Source: an uncultured Streptococcus sp. (GTDB lineage Bacteria; Bacillota; Bacilli; Lactobacillales; Streptococcaceae). From it: a stretch of 58,876 bases of DNA. Positions 44,901 through 53,969 of the stretch are shown here, one piece after another. Positions within the stretch are counted from its first letter, which is position 1; every line of letters begins with the position of its first letter. The stretch is from NCBI RefSeq assembly GCF_901875575.1, contig NZ_CABFMF010000004.1:1-58876 (forward strand). Direction: 5' to 3'. The notes under the pieces were generated by a model that was not told the DNA's origin, ran no database searches, and saw only the letters and a program-made list of their open reading frames with translations. The translations under genes were made by a program, and so were the position numbers.

Positions 44901-47900
44901 TCAATGGTAAAGGGGTTGTTATTGTAAAATCAACAGAAAAAGAAGGTAAATTTACGCTTTATGCAGATTCTGCTGGTTTAACTTCTGATAGTGCAACGGT
45001 CGCAACTGTTTCTGGTAAGAAAGAAAACCGTCACTTTGTATCCTATTCTCCTGTGAAGGCGACAACTGATGTTAGCACAAATCCTGTATTACCTCAGACG
45101 GTAACAGCTATTTATAGTGATGGTAGTGTTGAAGAGAAGTCTGTAACTTGGGAATTACCATCAGACTTGCTGACAAGCGCAGGTGTAAAAAAAGTATCTG
45201 GACGAGTAGAAGGTTTGGAAAAACCAGTTGAGGCACTTGTAAAAGTGGTTGCCTTAGATAAATGGTTACCAAAAGTTGCTACAGTACCGGTTGGTACCAA
45301 TGAAGCTGATCTGGATAAAACGGTCACAGCTGTTTTGACAGATGGGAACTTAATTGATACAGAGGTTGTCTCATGGACCTTGAAAGATCCTTCTGCCTTG
45401 ACAAAAGAAGGTGGACGTACGGAAGCTACTGGTAAATTAGTAGGTGATGGTCATGAGGTTACGGCAACCTTTATTGCGAGCAACAAGGAAACAATGAGTA
45501 GTGTTGCAGGAATTACAGTTGGGGATAAAACTCTTGAAAACTTTGATCCTAGCAAGACTTATTATCGCGTATCACTTCCTTATACAGCTCCAATTCCGAA
45601 TGTTGGAGCTCAAGCTACAGGTTATCAGGTAAACGTACAGCAGGCTTCAGCTGCAAATGATTATCAGGCTTCAGTCTTCTTAAGTAATCAAAAGGGAGAT
45701 TTGGTACAAAGTTACTTGATTCAATTTGTGAAGGAAGCTCCAGCTTTGAAACGCTTAGAAGTAGATGTAAAAGGTAAAGAAGGTGCCACAGAAGATCAAG
45801 TTTTAACTTATCGTGTGATTGGTCAATATGAAGATGGTTCTCAAACAGAATTTTCAGCATCAGATATTCACCTAGAAGCTAAATCGTCTGATGGCGGACA
45901 TCTTGAAGTGAATGGACAAAACCTCCTTCTTTATAGCAAAGGACGCGTGACATTGACACCACGCATCGATAATCAAAAAGAGACTACGGAATCTGTAACT
46001 ACTGAAGTAGTGATTAAAGAAAATAAAGTGGAGAAGAAAATTGTAAAACTTCATCCAGTATCTGTATCTACAGATATTCATCAGCAACCGAATCTACCTA
46101 AAGAAGTTGGAGCAGAATTTGATAAGGGCTTGCCACGCAAAGTGTCTGTAACTTGGGACAAGATAGATGAAAAAGATCTAAACCACTATCATAGCTTTAC
46201 TATTAAAGGACGCGTAGAAGGTACAGATATTGAAGCTCAAGCGACTGTAACGGTTGAAGGCTTACAAGTTGCTGAGGAAATCAGTCTCACAGTTCCTAGG
46301 GGTGAAACCGTTCAATTGCCAGCTAATGTACGTGCTTACCATTCTAATGGAACAACTATCTACAAAGATGTAGTTTGGGATAAGGTTCCAGAAAACTTTA
46401 GTCAAACAGAAGGAGTCTATGAAATCAATGGTCGTTTAGTGGGTAGCAATCTTACCACTAAAGCTCATGTTCGAGTGTCTAGTCAAGTTGTTGCTGGAAA
46501 TAATATCTCGAAACAATGGACAGGTTCGCAATTGCCAGCTGCCATTGTATCCAATACAGGAGGAGATGATTCAGCTAATTCCTTGAACGACCTGACTGTG
46601 TCAAGAAAACCAACAGATGCTAAAAATAGATGGACTACTTGGAGAACAAATACTGATAATGATTGGGCTTCTATCTTGTTTGGTAATTCAGGAGACTTGA
46701 CGAAACGATTTGTCAATAATTTGTCAGTTGATTTCTATACTGATGGAGCAATTGGGCTTCCAAAAGACTATGTAGTTGAATATTATGTAGGTAAAGAAAT
46801 TCCAGATTTACCAAGTGATGTCAGCAATGCTCAGCGAGATAGCAATCATCCATTTAATAATCCAGACAATTGGAAAGCAGTTGAAAACTTACATGCTCCA
46901 AGTCAACTTTCAGCAACTCAAACAAATCACTTCACCTTTGACAAGGTAGAAACCTATGCTATTCGTCTTCGAATGAAAAAGGCTGAAGGTACTGCAGGAG
47001 TTGGTCTGACAGAGCTAACTGTCCTTGGAAACAAGGTCTTAAGTGAAACAAGTTCAGATATTTCTATCAAAGTAGATGGCAAGGATCTTGAACATTTTAA
47101 TCCATCGAAAACAGATTATTATATTCCTCAATCTAGCAAAGAAATCACTGCAACAGCTAGCAACAATGGTTTGGTTACTCTTGTTCCAGCAACAAGTCCA
47201 AAAGGTGCGACACGTCTTATTTTGAAGGCTGAAGATGGCACTATTTTAAAAGAATATCGAATCTACCGTAATGATGAAAAAGATACAAGTCTACCTTTAG
47301 CAGCTGAAAATGGTGCAACTACTTTGAAGCTCGGAGATACCCTTCAACTTCCATCAGAAGTCACTATTTATTATCCAACTTCAAATACTTGGACTACAGA
47401 TAAACTGGCAGTGAAATGGGATGCTATTCCTGAACATGCGACAGAGCATGAGGGAAGATTCCAAGTAACTGGTCATGTCATCGGTACAAATCTAACAACT
47501 ACCATGCAAGTGACAGTTGTAGCTAAAGGAAATCAAGTCATCTCAGAAAATCCAAGCAACAATGAAACGGATTCTAAAGCCTTTGCTTCAACAACGAACG
47601 ATACACAAGCAAATTCACATGATAGAATTTTCTATATCAATGATGGAAAATTTAATGAGGATGGACGTTGGACAAACTGGTCTCGTACACCAAAAAATCA
47701 AGAAACTTCTGTGGGAATATTGTTTAAGAAGAACGGTAACATTACCTCACAAGCTATTGGAAAAGTTGCCATGCAGTTCTTTAAAGACAGTGGAACAGAT
47801 GCTCCAGAGAAAATGGTTTTAGAAAGATACATTGGTCCAGCATTGACTGAACCAACTACTATCTCTCGTTATGAAGAAAATGCTGACCATCCATTCAACA

Positions 47901-48925
47901 AGGCAGAAAATTGGGAACCAATTTCTTACAAAGCTTCTGGAGAATTAGTAGCTGGTAAACCAATTGAGTTTAACTTTGATCCGATTCAAACAACAGCTAT
48001 TCGTGCTCGAATGACTCGTAAGTCTACTACTAACGGGCTAGCAGTAGTCGAATTTACAGCCTATTCTGCTGGTAAAGAAGTGGAGGTGGAAACACCATCG
48101 GCTACTATTTCGATCGATGGAAAAGCATTGGAAAAATTTGATCCAAATGTGACAGATTACACCCTAACAACAATGGGCTCCAAACCAAAAGTCACTGCAA
48201 CAACTAGTGGACATGGAGTAGTTACAGTTGTGGATCCTGGAAATGCCAATCTTCCAACACTCGTTCGTCTTGTTTCCAAAGATGGAAATCTAGTGAAAGA
48301 ATATCGTTTACACTTTAAGTCTACTTTCCAAACAACACCGACAGAAGGCGTTAAGAACTTAGTTGCAGCAGCACCAAGTTTGGAAATTGAAAAGACTTCA
48401 CTTCCATTTAAAGAAGTTATTCGTGAAACCCCTGAGCTTGCTCAAGGTAAACGTCGTGTAGTTTCTGAAGGACAAGCTGGAGAAAAAGTTGACTATATTC
48501 AAGTGTTGGGAACTACTAGAACTCTTGTTCATTCTGAAGAAAGAAAGGCTCAGGATCGTATTATTGAAGTAGGAGTAAAAACATCTACTTTAAGTAGTAA
48601 AGGAGAGGAGTCGGCTCTAATTAACGAAGTTCCAGAATTCAAAGGCGGTGCTAATTTTGTAGAAGCAGCACTAAATGAAGTACCAGAGTACCGTGGTGTT
48701 CTAGCCACAGTAGGTAATCAACCAGCTCCTACAGTAGAAAAACCAAAGTTCAAGCTTAATTCGTTAGAAAAAGCTCAGACTCCAGAAGCACCAGTTCAAG
48801 TTGTCAAGGAAGACAAGAGATTGCCAGAAACAGGAGAGAGAGAATCTGAGACATCCATCTTCTTGGCAGGTGTTAGCTTGGCCTTGTCAGCAGCACTATT
48901 AACTGCAAAACGTAAAGAAGATTAG
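41927..48925 (+). CDS. bgaA: Cell-wall-anchored beta-galactosidase, BgaA type
   Basis: A 2332-residue surface glycosidase. A YSIRK signal peptide (HYSIRKFAIGAASVMIG) and a Lys/Glu/Pro-rich spacer lead into a GH2 module (about 190-900) with acid/base E612 in WSLGNEVEE and nucleophile E692 in YGSETSSATR. Repeated bacterial Ig-like and cadherin-like units follow, with two segments (RWTTWRTN and RWTNWSRTP regions) matching the galactose-binding CBM71 modules of pneumococcal BgaA. Then comes a G5-like domain and LPETG, a hydrophobic helix and a basic tail for sortase. It trims terminal beta-1,4-galactose from host glycans and can aid adhesion. ATG 41927 follows TGAGG; ATG 41915 is possible. Confidence 0.93.
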   Translation: MDKRLFDKRCHYSIRKFAIGAASVMIGASIFGLSVVQAEEVSSSNTPSEETTVHQAQPLDKLPDEVAVAIAKADENGGREFEKPKAESAEDKVIKGTEPTTPANKDSNELASPKVETPNKVEEGNKAENKQKSEEINPKPVEPATTAETVVKEDSQKASGNDQVKADTEIKPSSDNSQAISDKSNKAEIDKEKQLLSERKQDFNKDWYFKLNAQGDFSKKDVDVHDWSKLNLPHDWSIYFDFDHKSPARNEGGQLNGGTAWYRKTFTVNEADKNKDVRINFDGVYMDSRVYVNGQFVGHYPSGYNHFSYDITKFLNKDGSENSITVQVTNKQPSSRWYSGSGIYRDVTLSYRDKVHVAENGNHITTPKLAEQKEGNVETQVQSKIKNADKQSAKVFVEQQIFTKEGKPVSELTRSATKVLSENETADFNQTILVNKPTLWTTKSYHPQLYVLKTKVYKEGKLVDVTEDTFGYRYFNWTAKDGFSLNGERMKFHGVSIHHDNGALGAEENYKATYRKLKLLKDMGVNSIRTTHNPASPQLLDAAASLGLLVQEEAFDTWYGGKKTYDYGRFFDQDATHPEAKKGEKWSDFDLRTMVERDKNNPSIVMWSLGNEVEEANGSPRSIETAKRLKAIIKAIDTERYVTMGENKFSRAATGDFLKVAEIMDAVGMNYGERFYDAVRSAHPDWLIYGSETSSATRTRDSYYNPAQILGHDNRPNRHYEQSDYGNDRVGWGRTATESWTFDRDRAGYAGQFIWTGFDYIGEPTPWHNQDNTPVKSSYFGIIDTAGLPKNDFYLYRSEWYSAKEKPTVRILPHWNWTEETLKERKMLVDGKVPVRTFSNATSVELFLNGQSLGKKEYTKKTTEDGRPYHEGAKPSELYLEWLVKYQPGTLTAIARDENGKEIARDSVTTAGEPAKVRLTKEEHVITADGKDLSYIHYEIVDGDGNVVPTANNLVHFNLHGQGQIVGVDNGEQASRERYKAQADGTWQRRAFNGKGVVIVKSTEKEGKFTLYADSAGLTSDSATVATVSGKKENRHFVSYSPVKATTDVSTNPVLPQTVTAIYSDGSVEEKSVTWELPSDLLTSAGVKKVSGRVEGLEKPVEALVKVVALDKWLPKVATVPVGTNEADLDKTVTAVLTDGNLIDTEVVSWTLKDPSALTKEGGRTEATGKLVGDGHEVTATFIASNKETMSSVAGITVGDKTLENFDPSKTYYRVSLPYTAPIPNVGAQATGYQVNVQQASAANDYQASVFLSNQKGDLVQSYLIQFVKEAPALKRLEVDVKGKEGATEDQVLTYRVIGQYEDGSQTEFSASDIHLEAKSSDGGHLEVNGQNLLLYSKGRVTLTPRIDNQKETTESVTTEVVIKENKVEKKIVKLHPVSVSTDIHQQPNLPKEVGAEFDKGLPRKVSVTWDKIDEKDLNHYHSFTIKGRVEGTDIEAQATVTVEGLQVAEEISLTVPRGETVQLPANVRAYHSNGTTIYKDVVWDKVPENFSQTEGVYEINGRLVGSNLTTKAHVRVSSQVVAGNNISKQWTGSQLPAAIVSNTGGDDSANSLNDLTVSRKPTDAKNRWTTWRTNTDNDWASILFGNSGDLTKRFVNNLSVDFYTDGAIGLPKDYVVEYYVGKEIPDLPSDVSNAQRDSNHPFNNPDNWKAVENLHAPSQLSATQTNHFTFDKVETYAIRLRMKKAEGTAGVGLTELTVLGNKVLSETSSDISIKVDGKDLEHFNPSKTDYYIPQSSKEITATASNNGLVTLVPATSPKGATRLILKAEDGTILKEYRIYRNDEKDTSLPLAAENGATTLKLGDTLQLPSEVTIYYPTSNTWTTDKLAVKWDAIPEHATEHEGRFQVTGHVIGTNLTTTMQVTVVAKGNQVISENPSNNETDSKAFASTTNDTQANSHDRIFYINDGKFNEDGRWTNWSRTPKNQETSVGILFKKNGNITSQAIGKVAMQFFKDSGTDAPEKMVLERYIGPALTEPTTISRYEENADHPFNKAENWEPISYKASGELVAGKPIEFNFDPIQTTAIRARMTRKSTTNGLAVVEFTAYSAGKEVEVETPSATISIDGKALEKFDPNVTDYTLTTMGSKPKVTATTSGHGVVTVVDPGNANLPTLVRLVSKDGNLVKEYRLHFKSTFQTTPTEGVKNLVAAAPSLEIEKTSLPFKEVIRETPELAQGKRRVVSEGQAGEKVDYIQVLGTTRTLVHSEERKAQDRIIEVGVKTSTLSSKGEESALINEVPEFKGGANFVEAALNEVPEYRGVLATVGNQPAPTVEKPKFKLNSLEKAQTPEAPVQVVKEDKRLPETGERESETSIFLAGVSLALSAALLTAKRKED

Positions 48926-49015
48926 TCTGTACGTCTAATGACTTCCTATTTGTAGATATTAGTCAATGATTAAAAATTGCTTTCTTTTTCAACTATAGTA
49001 AGTTGATGGCATCTA

Positions 49016-49055
49016 AAAACTGGAGAAGACAATCATGGTCTTCTCCAGTTTTATA
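49016..49055 (+). terminator. Strong terminator after bgaA
   Basis: AAAACTGGAGAAGAC (49016-49030) pairs perfectly with GTCTTCTCCAGTTTT (49038-49052). The stem is symmetrical and may act in both directions. Confidence 0.85.
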
Positions 49056-49082
49056 TAGGTGTAAGCAAGAGAGGGGAATTAT

Positions 49083-49105
49083 GCCCCAAAAGTTAGACAG
49101 AAAAT
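49083..49105. repeat. IS-end remnant before nnrD
   Basis: CCCCAAAAGTTAGACAGAAAA is the same sequence, in one orientation, as the hairpin arm at 31-70. No transposase is present. It may mark an old insertion linked to the arrival of bgaA between folD and nnrD. Confidence 0.5.
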
Positions 49106-49167
49106 AGTAATCCAAATTGCAAGGTGTGTACCTTTTTGTAGTATAATGAAGTTGAGAGGAAAAAACG

Positions 49168-50019
49168 ATGAAAGTGATTGATCAAACCTTACTAGAAAAA
49201 GTCATGATTGAACGTTCTCGTACAAGTTATAAAGGAGACTATGGTCGCTTGCTTCTGTTAGGTGGTACCTATCCTTATGGTGGTGCTATCATTATGGCTG
49301 CGCTAGCTGCAGTTAAGAGTGGTGTAGGATTGGTGACCGTTGGAACGGACAGGGAAAATATTCCAGCTCTGCACAGCCATTTACCTGAGGCTATGGCCTT
49401 TTCTCTTCAAGACCAGCAATTGTTAAAAGAGCAATTGGAGAAGGCAGAGGTTGTCTTGCTGGGGCCTGGTTTACGAGACGATGCTTATGGAGAAAATCTG
49501 GTCAAACAGGTCTTTGCTGGCTTAAGACAAAATCAGATTTTGATTGTAGACGGAGGGGCCTTGACCATCCTTGCTAGAACAAGTTTGTCATTTCCGTCTA
49601 ACCAGCTTATCCTAACTCCCCACCAAAAAGAATGGGAAAAACTGTCTGGTATTGCTATTGAAAAGCAAAACAAAGATGCAACGGCTAGTGCCCTGACTTC
49701 CTTCCCTCAAGGAACGATTTTAGTTGAAAAAGGTCCAGCTACTCGTATTTGGCAAGCTGGACAGTCTGATTGTTATCAGTTACAGGTTGGTGGTCCCTAT
49801 CAGGCGACTGGTGGTATGGGAGATACACTAGCTGGGATGATCGCAGGATTTGCAGGCCAATTCCAGCAAGCCAGTCTCTTTGAGCGAGTTGTAGTTGCAA
49901 CTCATCTTCATTCAGCTATTGCTCAAGAATTAGCTCAAGAGCATTATGTGGTCTTGCCGACTGAGATTAGTCACGAGATTCCTAAAATGATGAAAAAAAT
50001 ATCTCAAAAAGGCACCTGA
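49168..50019 (+). CDS. nnrD: ADP-dependent NAD(P)H-hydrate dehydratase
   Basis: A 283-residue ribokinase-fold repair enzyme that restores NADH and NADPH from their damaged hydrates, using ADP. Motifs are LLLGGTYPYGGAIIMAALAAVKSGVGLVTV, LTPHQKEWEKL and the active-site loop ATGGMGDTLAGMIAGF. It lacks the N-terminal epimerase domain found in fused forms. The promoter -10 TATAAT is at 49142-49147. Confidence 0.9.
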   Translation: MKVIDQTLLEKVMIERSRTSYKGDYGRLLLLGGTYPYGGAIIMAALAAVKSGVGLVTVGTDRENIPALHSHLPEAMAFSLQDQQLLKEQLEKAEVVLLGPGLRDDAYGENLVKQVFAGLRQNQILIVDGGALTILARTSLSFPSNQLILTPHQKEWEKLSGIAIEKQNKDATASALTSFPQGTILVEKGPATRIWQAGQSDCYQLQVGGPYQATGGMGDTLAGMIAGFAGQFQQASLFERVVVATHLHSAIAQELAQEHYVVLPTEISHEIPKMMKKISQKGT

Positions 50020-50042
50020 TAGTTTCAGGAGTCTTTATATTT

Positions 50043-50228
50043 TTAGAAAAATCCTTTAATCTTTCCAACGAGGCCATCTAGGCCTTCAGAACCAGAAATC
50101 AACTGCTGAGCTTGAGAGAAGTATTCTCCGAGTTGATCTTGATTTTCTGAAATAAATATTTTTGCAGCATCGAAATCTTTAGTTTCGATTAACTCTTTTA
50201 CTTGATTAAATAAATCTAATGGATTCAT
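50043..50228 (-). CDS. Small conserved hypothetical protein
   Basis: A 61-residue protein, acidic in the middle, with helical pattern and an amphipathic C-terminus (GLDGLVGKIKGFF). It has an ATG with AGAAGAGA upstream and is convergent with nnrD. No domain is recognised. It is small, but the composition looks like a real protein. Confidence 0.6.
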   Translation of the reverse strand: MNPLDLFNQVKELIETKDFDAAKIFISENQDQLGEYFSQAQQLISGSEGLDGLVGKIKGFF

Positions 50229-50460
50229 GGTAATTCTCTTCTTATGTTTTTTACTATTTAATCATCTTTTATAAAGAAAATCAACTCTAGTTTTTAAAGA
50301 GTTTTCTATAGTAAGATATAGGATGTTATGATTCGGATGCTAGAATGATGAAAGAAAATTAGAAATCATACATAAAAATGTTCGGTTTTTTCTAGTGTAT
50401 CCATGAAATAAAAAGTGATACATGTTATAATAGAAATAGCTCTCTAATGGAGGTGTTTGA

Positions 50461-51144
50461 GTGGAAAAACTGAAGAAAATGGCAGGTATCAAGGCTGCTG
50501 AGTTTGTCAAGGATGGTATGGTAGTCGGACTAGGTACTGGCTCGACTGCCTATTATTTTGTAGAAGAAATCGGTCGTCGTATCAAGGAAGAAGGCTTGCA
50601 GATTACAGCTGTGACGACTTCTAGTGTAACCAGTAAACAGGCAGAAGGACTCAATATCCCTCTCAAGTCTATTGACCAAGTGGACTCTGTTGATGTGACG
50701 GTTGATGGGGCAGATGAAGTGGATAGTCAGTTTAATGGAATCAAAGGCGGTGGCGGTGCCCTCCTAATGGAGAAGGTGGTTGCAACACCATCTAAAGAAT
50801 ACATTTGGGTAGTTGATGAAAGCAAGCTGGTAGAGAAACTAGGTGCTTTTAAATTGCCTGTGGAAGTGGTTCAATATGGTGCAGAGCAGGTTTTTCGTCG
50901 TTTTGAACGAGCTGGCTATAAACCAAGTTTCCGTGAAAAAGACAGTCAACGTTTTGTGACTGATATGCAGAACTTTATCATTGACCTTGCCTTGGATGTC
51001 ATTGAAGATCCAATTGCTTTCGGACAAGAATTGGACCATGTTGTTGGTGTCGTGGAGCATGGCTTATTTAACCAAATGGTGGACAAGGTCATCGTTGCTG
51101 GACGAGATGGAGTTCAGATTTTAACTTCAACAAAAGAGAAATAA
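50461..51144 (+). CDS. rpiA: Ribose-5-phosphate isomerase A
   Basis: A 227-residue enzyme interconverting ribose 5-phosphate and ribulose 5-phosphate. Motifs are VVGLGTGSTAYYFV, TVDGADEVD and GGGGALLMEKVVA. It starts with GTG, after GGAGG at a good distance, and has an extended -10 (TGTTATAAT) ending at 50431. It opens a nucleoside/pentose operon with deoB, a DUF1697 gene and punA, joining nucleoside breakdown with the pentose phosphate pathway. Confidence 0.96.
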   Translation: MEKLKKMAGIKAAEFVKDGMVVGLGTGSTAYYFVEEIGRRIKEEGLQITAVTTSSVTSKQAEGLNIPLKSIDQVDSVDVTVDGADEVDSQFNGIKGGGGALLMEKVVATPSKEYIWVVDESKLVEKLGAFKLPVEVVQYGAEQVFRRFERAGYKPSFREKDSQRFVTDMQNFIIDLALDVIEDPIAFGQELDHVVGVVEHGLFNQMVDKVIVAGRDGVQILTSTKEK

Positions 51145-51157
51145 AAGGAGACATAAA

Positions 51158-52369
51158 ATGTCAAAATTTAATCGTATTCATTTGGTAGTATTGGATTCTG
51201 TAGGAATCGGTGCGGCACCAGATGCCAATAACTTTGTCAATGCAGGGGTTCCAGATGGAGCTTCTGACACATTGGGACACATTTCAAAAACAGTTGGTTT
51301 GAATGTCCCAAACATGGCTAAAATCGGTCTTGGAAATATTCCTCGTGAAACAGCATTGAAGACGGTGCCAGCTGAAAGCAATCCAACAGGTTATGTGACA
51401 AAATTAGAAGAAGTATCTCTTGGTAAGGATACGATGACTGGCCACTGGGAAATCATGGGTCTCAATATTACGGAGCCTTTCGATACTTTCTGGAATGGAT
51501 TCCCAGAAGAAATCTTGACAAAAATTGAAGAATTCTCAGGACGCAAGGTTATTCGTGAAGCAAACAAACCTTACTCAGGAACGGCTGTTATCGATGATTT
51601 TGGACCACGTCAGATGGAAACAGGGGAGTTGATTATCTATACTTCAGCTGACCCAGTTCTTCAAATTGCAGCTCACGAAGATATCATTCCGTTGGATGAA
51701 TTGTACCGTATCTGTGAATACGCTCGTTCGATTACACTTGAGCGTCCAGCACTTCTTGGTCGCATCATTGCTCGCCCTTACGTAGGTGAACCAGGTAACT
51801 TCACTCGTACAGCAAACCGTCGTGATTTGGCTGTATCTCCATTTGCACCGACTGTTTTGGATAAATTGAATGAAGCAGGTATTGATACATACGCTGTTGG
51901 TAAAATCAACGATATCTTTAACGGCGCTGGTATCAATCATGACATGGGCCACAACAAGTCAAATAGCCATGGAATTGATACACTATTGAAGACTATGGGA
52001 CTTGCTGAGTTTGAAAAAGGATTCTCATTCACAAACTTGGTGGACTTTGATGCCCTATACGGCCACCGTCGTAATGCTCATGGTTACCGTGATTGTTTGC
52101 ATGAGTTTGATGAACGCTTGCCTGAAATTATCGCAGCCATGAGAGAGAATGACCTTCTCTTGATTACTGCGGACCATGGAAATGACCCAACCTATGCAGG
52201 AACAGACCACACTCGTGAATATATTCCATTGTTGGCCTATAGCCCTAGCTTTAAGGGAAATGGTGTCATTCCAGTTGGACATTTTGCAGATATCTCAGCA
52301 ACAGTTGCGGATAACTTTGGTGTTGAAACTGCCATGATTGGTGAAAGTTTCTTAGATAAATTGGTATAA
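51158..52369 (+). CDS. deoB: Phosphopentomutase
   Basis: A 403-residue alkaline phosphatase-superfamily enzyme converting (deoxy)ribose 1-phosphate to the 5-phosphate. The N-terminal LVVLDSVGIGAAPDA and the metal site ITADHGNDPTYAGTDHTRE are present. It lies 13 bp after rpiA and acts directly after PunA in nucleoside salvage. Confidence 0.97.
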   Translation: MSKFNRIHLVVLDSVGIGAAPDANNFVNAGVPDGASDTLGHISKTVGLNVPNMAKIGLGNIPRETALKTVPAESNPTGYVTKLEEVSLGKDTMTGHWEIMGLNITEPFDTFWNGFPEEILTKIEEFSGRKVIREANKPYSGTAVIDDFGPRQMETGELIIYTSADPVLQIAAHEDIIPLDELYRICEYARSITLERPALLGRIIARPYVGEPGNFTRTANRRDLAVSPFAPTVLDKLNEAGIDTYAVGKINDIFNGAGINHDMGHNKSNSHGIDTLLKTMGLAEFEKGFSFTNLVDFDALYGHRRNAHGYRDCLHEFDERLPEIIAAMRENDLLLITADHGNDPTYAGTDHTREYIPLLAYSPSFKGNGVIPVGHFADISATVADNFGVETAMIGESFLDKLV

Positions 52370-52370
52370 G

Positions 52371-52931
52371 ATGACGCGATATGCTTTACTTGTTCGGGGC
52401 ATTAATGTCGGTGGGAAAAATAAGGTTGTCATGGCGCAACTTCGTCAAGAACTGACAGAGTTGGGACTGGAAAAGCTTGAGACCTACATCAACAGTGGCA
52501 ATATTTTCTTTACTTCGACAGACCCCAAAGCCCGATTGGTTGAAAAGTTAGAGGCTTTCTTTGCAGTCCATTATCCATTTATTAAGAGCTTTTCCTTGCT
52601 GAGTCAGGAAGATTATGAAGAAGAGCTGAATAATCTGCCAGATTGGTGGACCAAAGATTTGGCACGAAAGGATGTCCTCTTTTACACGGAGGGCTTAGAT
52701 GTGGATCAAGTGATCGAGAAAGTGAACGGTTTGGAACTGGAAGATGAAGTCGTTCATTTTGGAAAACTTGGTATTTTCTGGGGAAAATACTCCGAAGAAT
52801 CATACTACGAAACAGCCTATCACAAGTACTTACTCAAGATGCCCTTTTATCGTAACATCACCATTCGCAATGCTAAAACTTTTGACAAAATCGGTCAAAT
52901 GCTAAAAACTAAAAAAGGAGACACACAATGA
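52371..52931 (+). CDS. DUF1697 family protein
   Basis: A 186-residue protein of the DUF1697 family, recognised by YALLVRGINVGGKNKVVMAQLRQELTELG and the TYINSGNIFF segment. The function is unknown. It starts one base after the deoB stop and overlaps the punA start by 4 bp, so it is tightly coupled to nucleoside salvage genes. Confidence 0.88.
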   Translation: MTRYALLVRGINVGGKNKVVMAQLRQELTELGLEKLETYINSGNIFFTSTDPKARLVEKLEAFFAVHYPFIKSFSLLSQEDYEEELNNLPDWWTKDLARKDVLFYTEGLDVDQVIEKVNGLELEDEVVHFGKLGIFWGKYSEESYYETAYHKYLLKMPFYRNITIRNAKTFDKIGQMLKTKKGDTQ

Positions 52932-53737
52932 CATTTTTAGATAAAATCAATGAAACAGCTGCCTTCCTGAAAGACAAGGGAATCCAAACGCCTGAGTTCG
53001 GTCTAATCCTTGGATCAGGACTGGGAGAATTGGCAGAAGAAATTGAAAACCCAGTTGTAGTAGACTATGCTGAGATTCCAAACTGGGGCCGTTCAACAGT
53101 AGTCGGTCACGCTGGTAAATTGGTATATGGGGAACTTGCAGGTCGCAAGGTCTTGGCTCTTCAAGGTCGCTTCCATTTCTACGAAGGCAATCCTCTGGAA
53201 GTCGTGACTTTTCCAGTACGTGTCATGAAAGTTCTTGGATGTGAAGGTGTCATTGTAACCAATGCAGCTGGTGGTATTGGTTATGGGCCTGGTACTTTGA
53301 TGGCTATCTCAGACCATATCAACATGACGGGTCAAAATCCATTGATGGGTGAAAACTTGGATGAATTTGGTCCTCGTTTCCCAGATATGTCTAAGGCCTA
53401 CACACCAGAATACCGTGTGACTGCCCATGAAGTGGCTAAAAAAATTGGTATCAAGCTTGATGAAGGTGTCTATATCGGTGTTACTGGTCCAACTTATGAA
53501 ACACCAGCAGAAATTCGTGCCTATAAGACACTGGGAGCAGATGCAGTTGGTATGTCGACTGTTCCTGAAGTTATTGTGGCAGCCCACTCTGGCTTGAAAG
53601 TTCTGGGAATCTCATGTATCACTAACTTTGCAGCTGGATTCCAAGAAGAACTCAATCACGAGGAAGTTGTAGAAGTGACTGAACGTGTTAAAGGCGACTT
53701 CAAGGGCTTGCTAAAAGCCATTCTTGCTGAACTATGA
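52928..53737 (+). CDS. punA: Purine nucleoside phosphorylase
   Basis: A 269-residue trimeric-type phosphorylase that splits purine nucleosides such as inosine and guanosine into base and ribose 1-phosphate. Motifs are LILGSGLGELAEEI, VVGHAGKLVYGEL, GRFHFYEGNP, VTNAAGGIG and DAVGMSTVPEVIVAAHSGLKVLGISCITN. A diverged copy of its last 70 or so codons lies 3.1 kb downstream. Confidence 0.96.
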   Translation: MTFLDKINETAAFLKDKGIQTPEFGLILGSGLGELAEEIENPVVVDYAEIPNWGRSTVVGHAGKLVYGELAGRKVLALQGRFHFYEGNPLEVVTFPVRVMKVLGCEGVIVTNAAGGIGYGPGTLMAISDHINMTGQNPLMGENLDEFGPRFPDMSKAYTPEYRVTAHEVAKKIGIKLDEGVYIGVTGPTYETPAEIRAYKTLGADAVGMSTVPEVIVAAHSGLKVLGISCITNFAAGFQEELNHEEVVEVTERVKGDFKGLLKAILAEL

Positions 53738-53969
53738 GAAAGAAAAATCAGTAGGAAAATATTTCTGTAAGTTGGAAGATGAATGAAACAATTAACTTCC
53801 ATATAGAATTATGATATGAAAATTGAATGAGGTTTCTATACTTTTATAAACCTCATCAAATCCTTGCTAACCAAGTATAAAAATGAAACTGTGACTCTAA
53901 AGGAGATTAGCTGATTGGAGAATAGTGTTGGTAAAGAGGGGGAAAAATAAAAGAAAGATATATGAATAA
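53738..53969 (+). other. Spacer before the lipase-lectin gene
   Basis: A hairpin ATGAGGTTT/AAACCTCAT lies around 53827-53856 without a T-run. I see no convincing promoter with both boxes, and no gene. An ATG at 53961 opens a three-codon frame (MNK-stop) that overlaps the start of the next gene. Confidence 0.45.
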
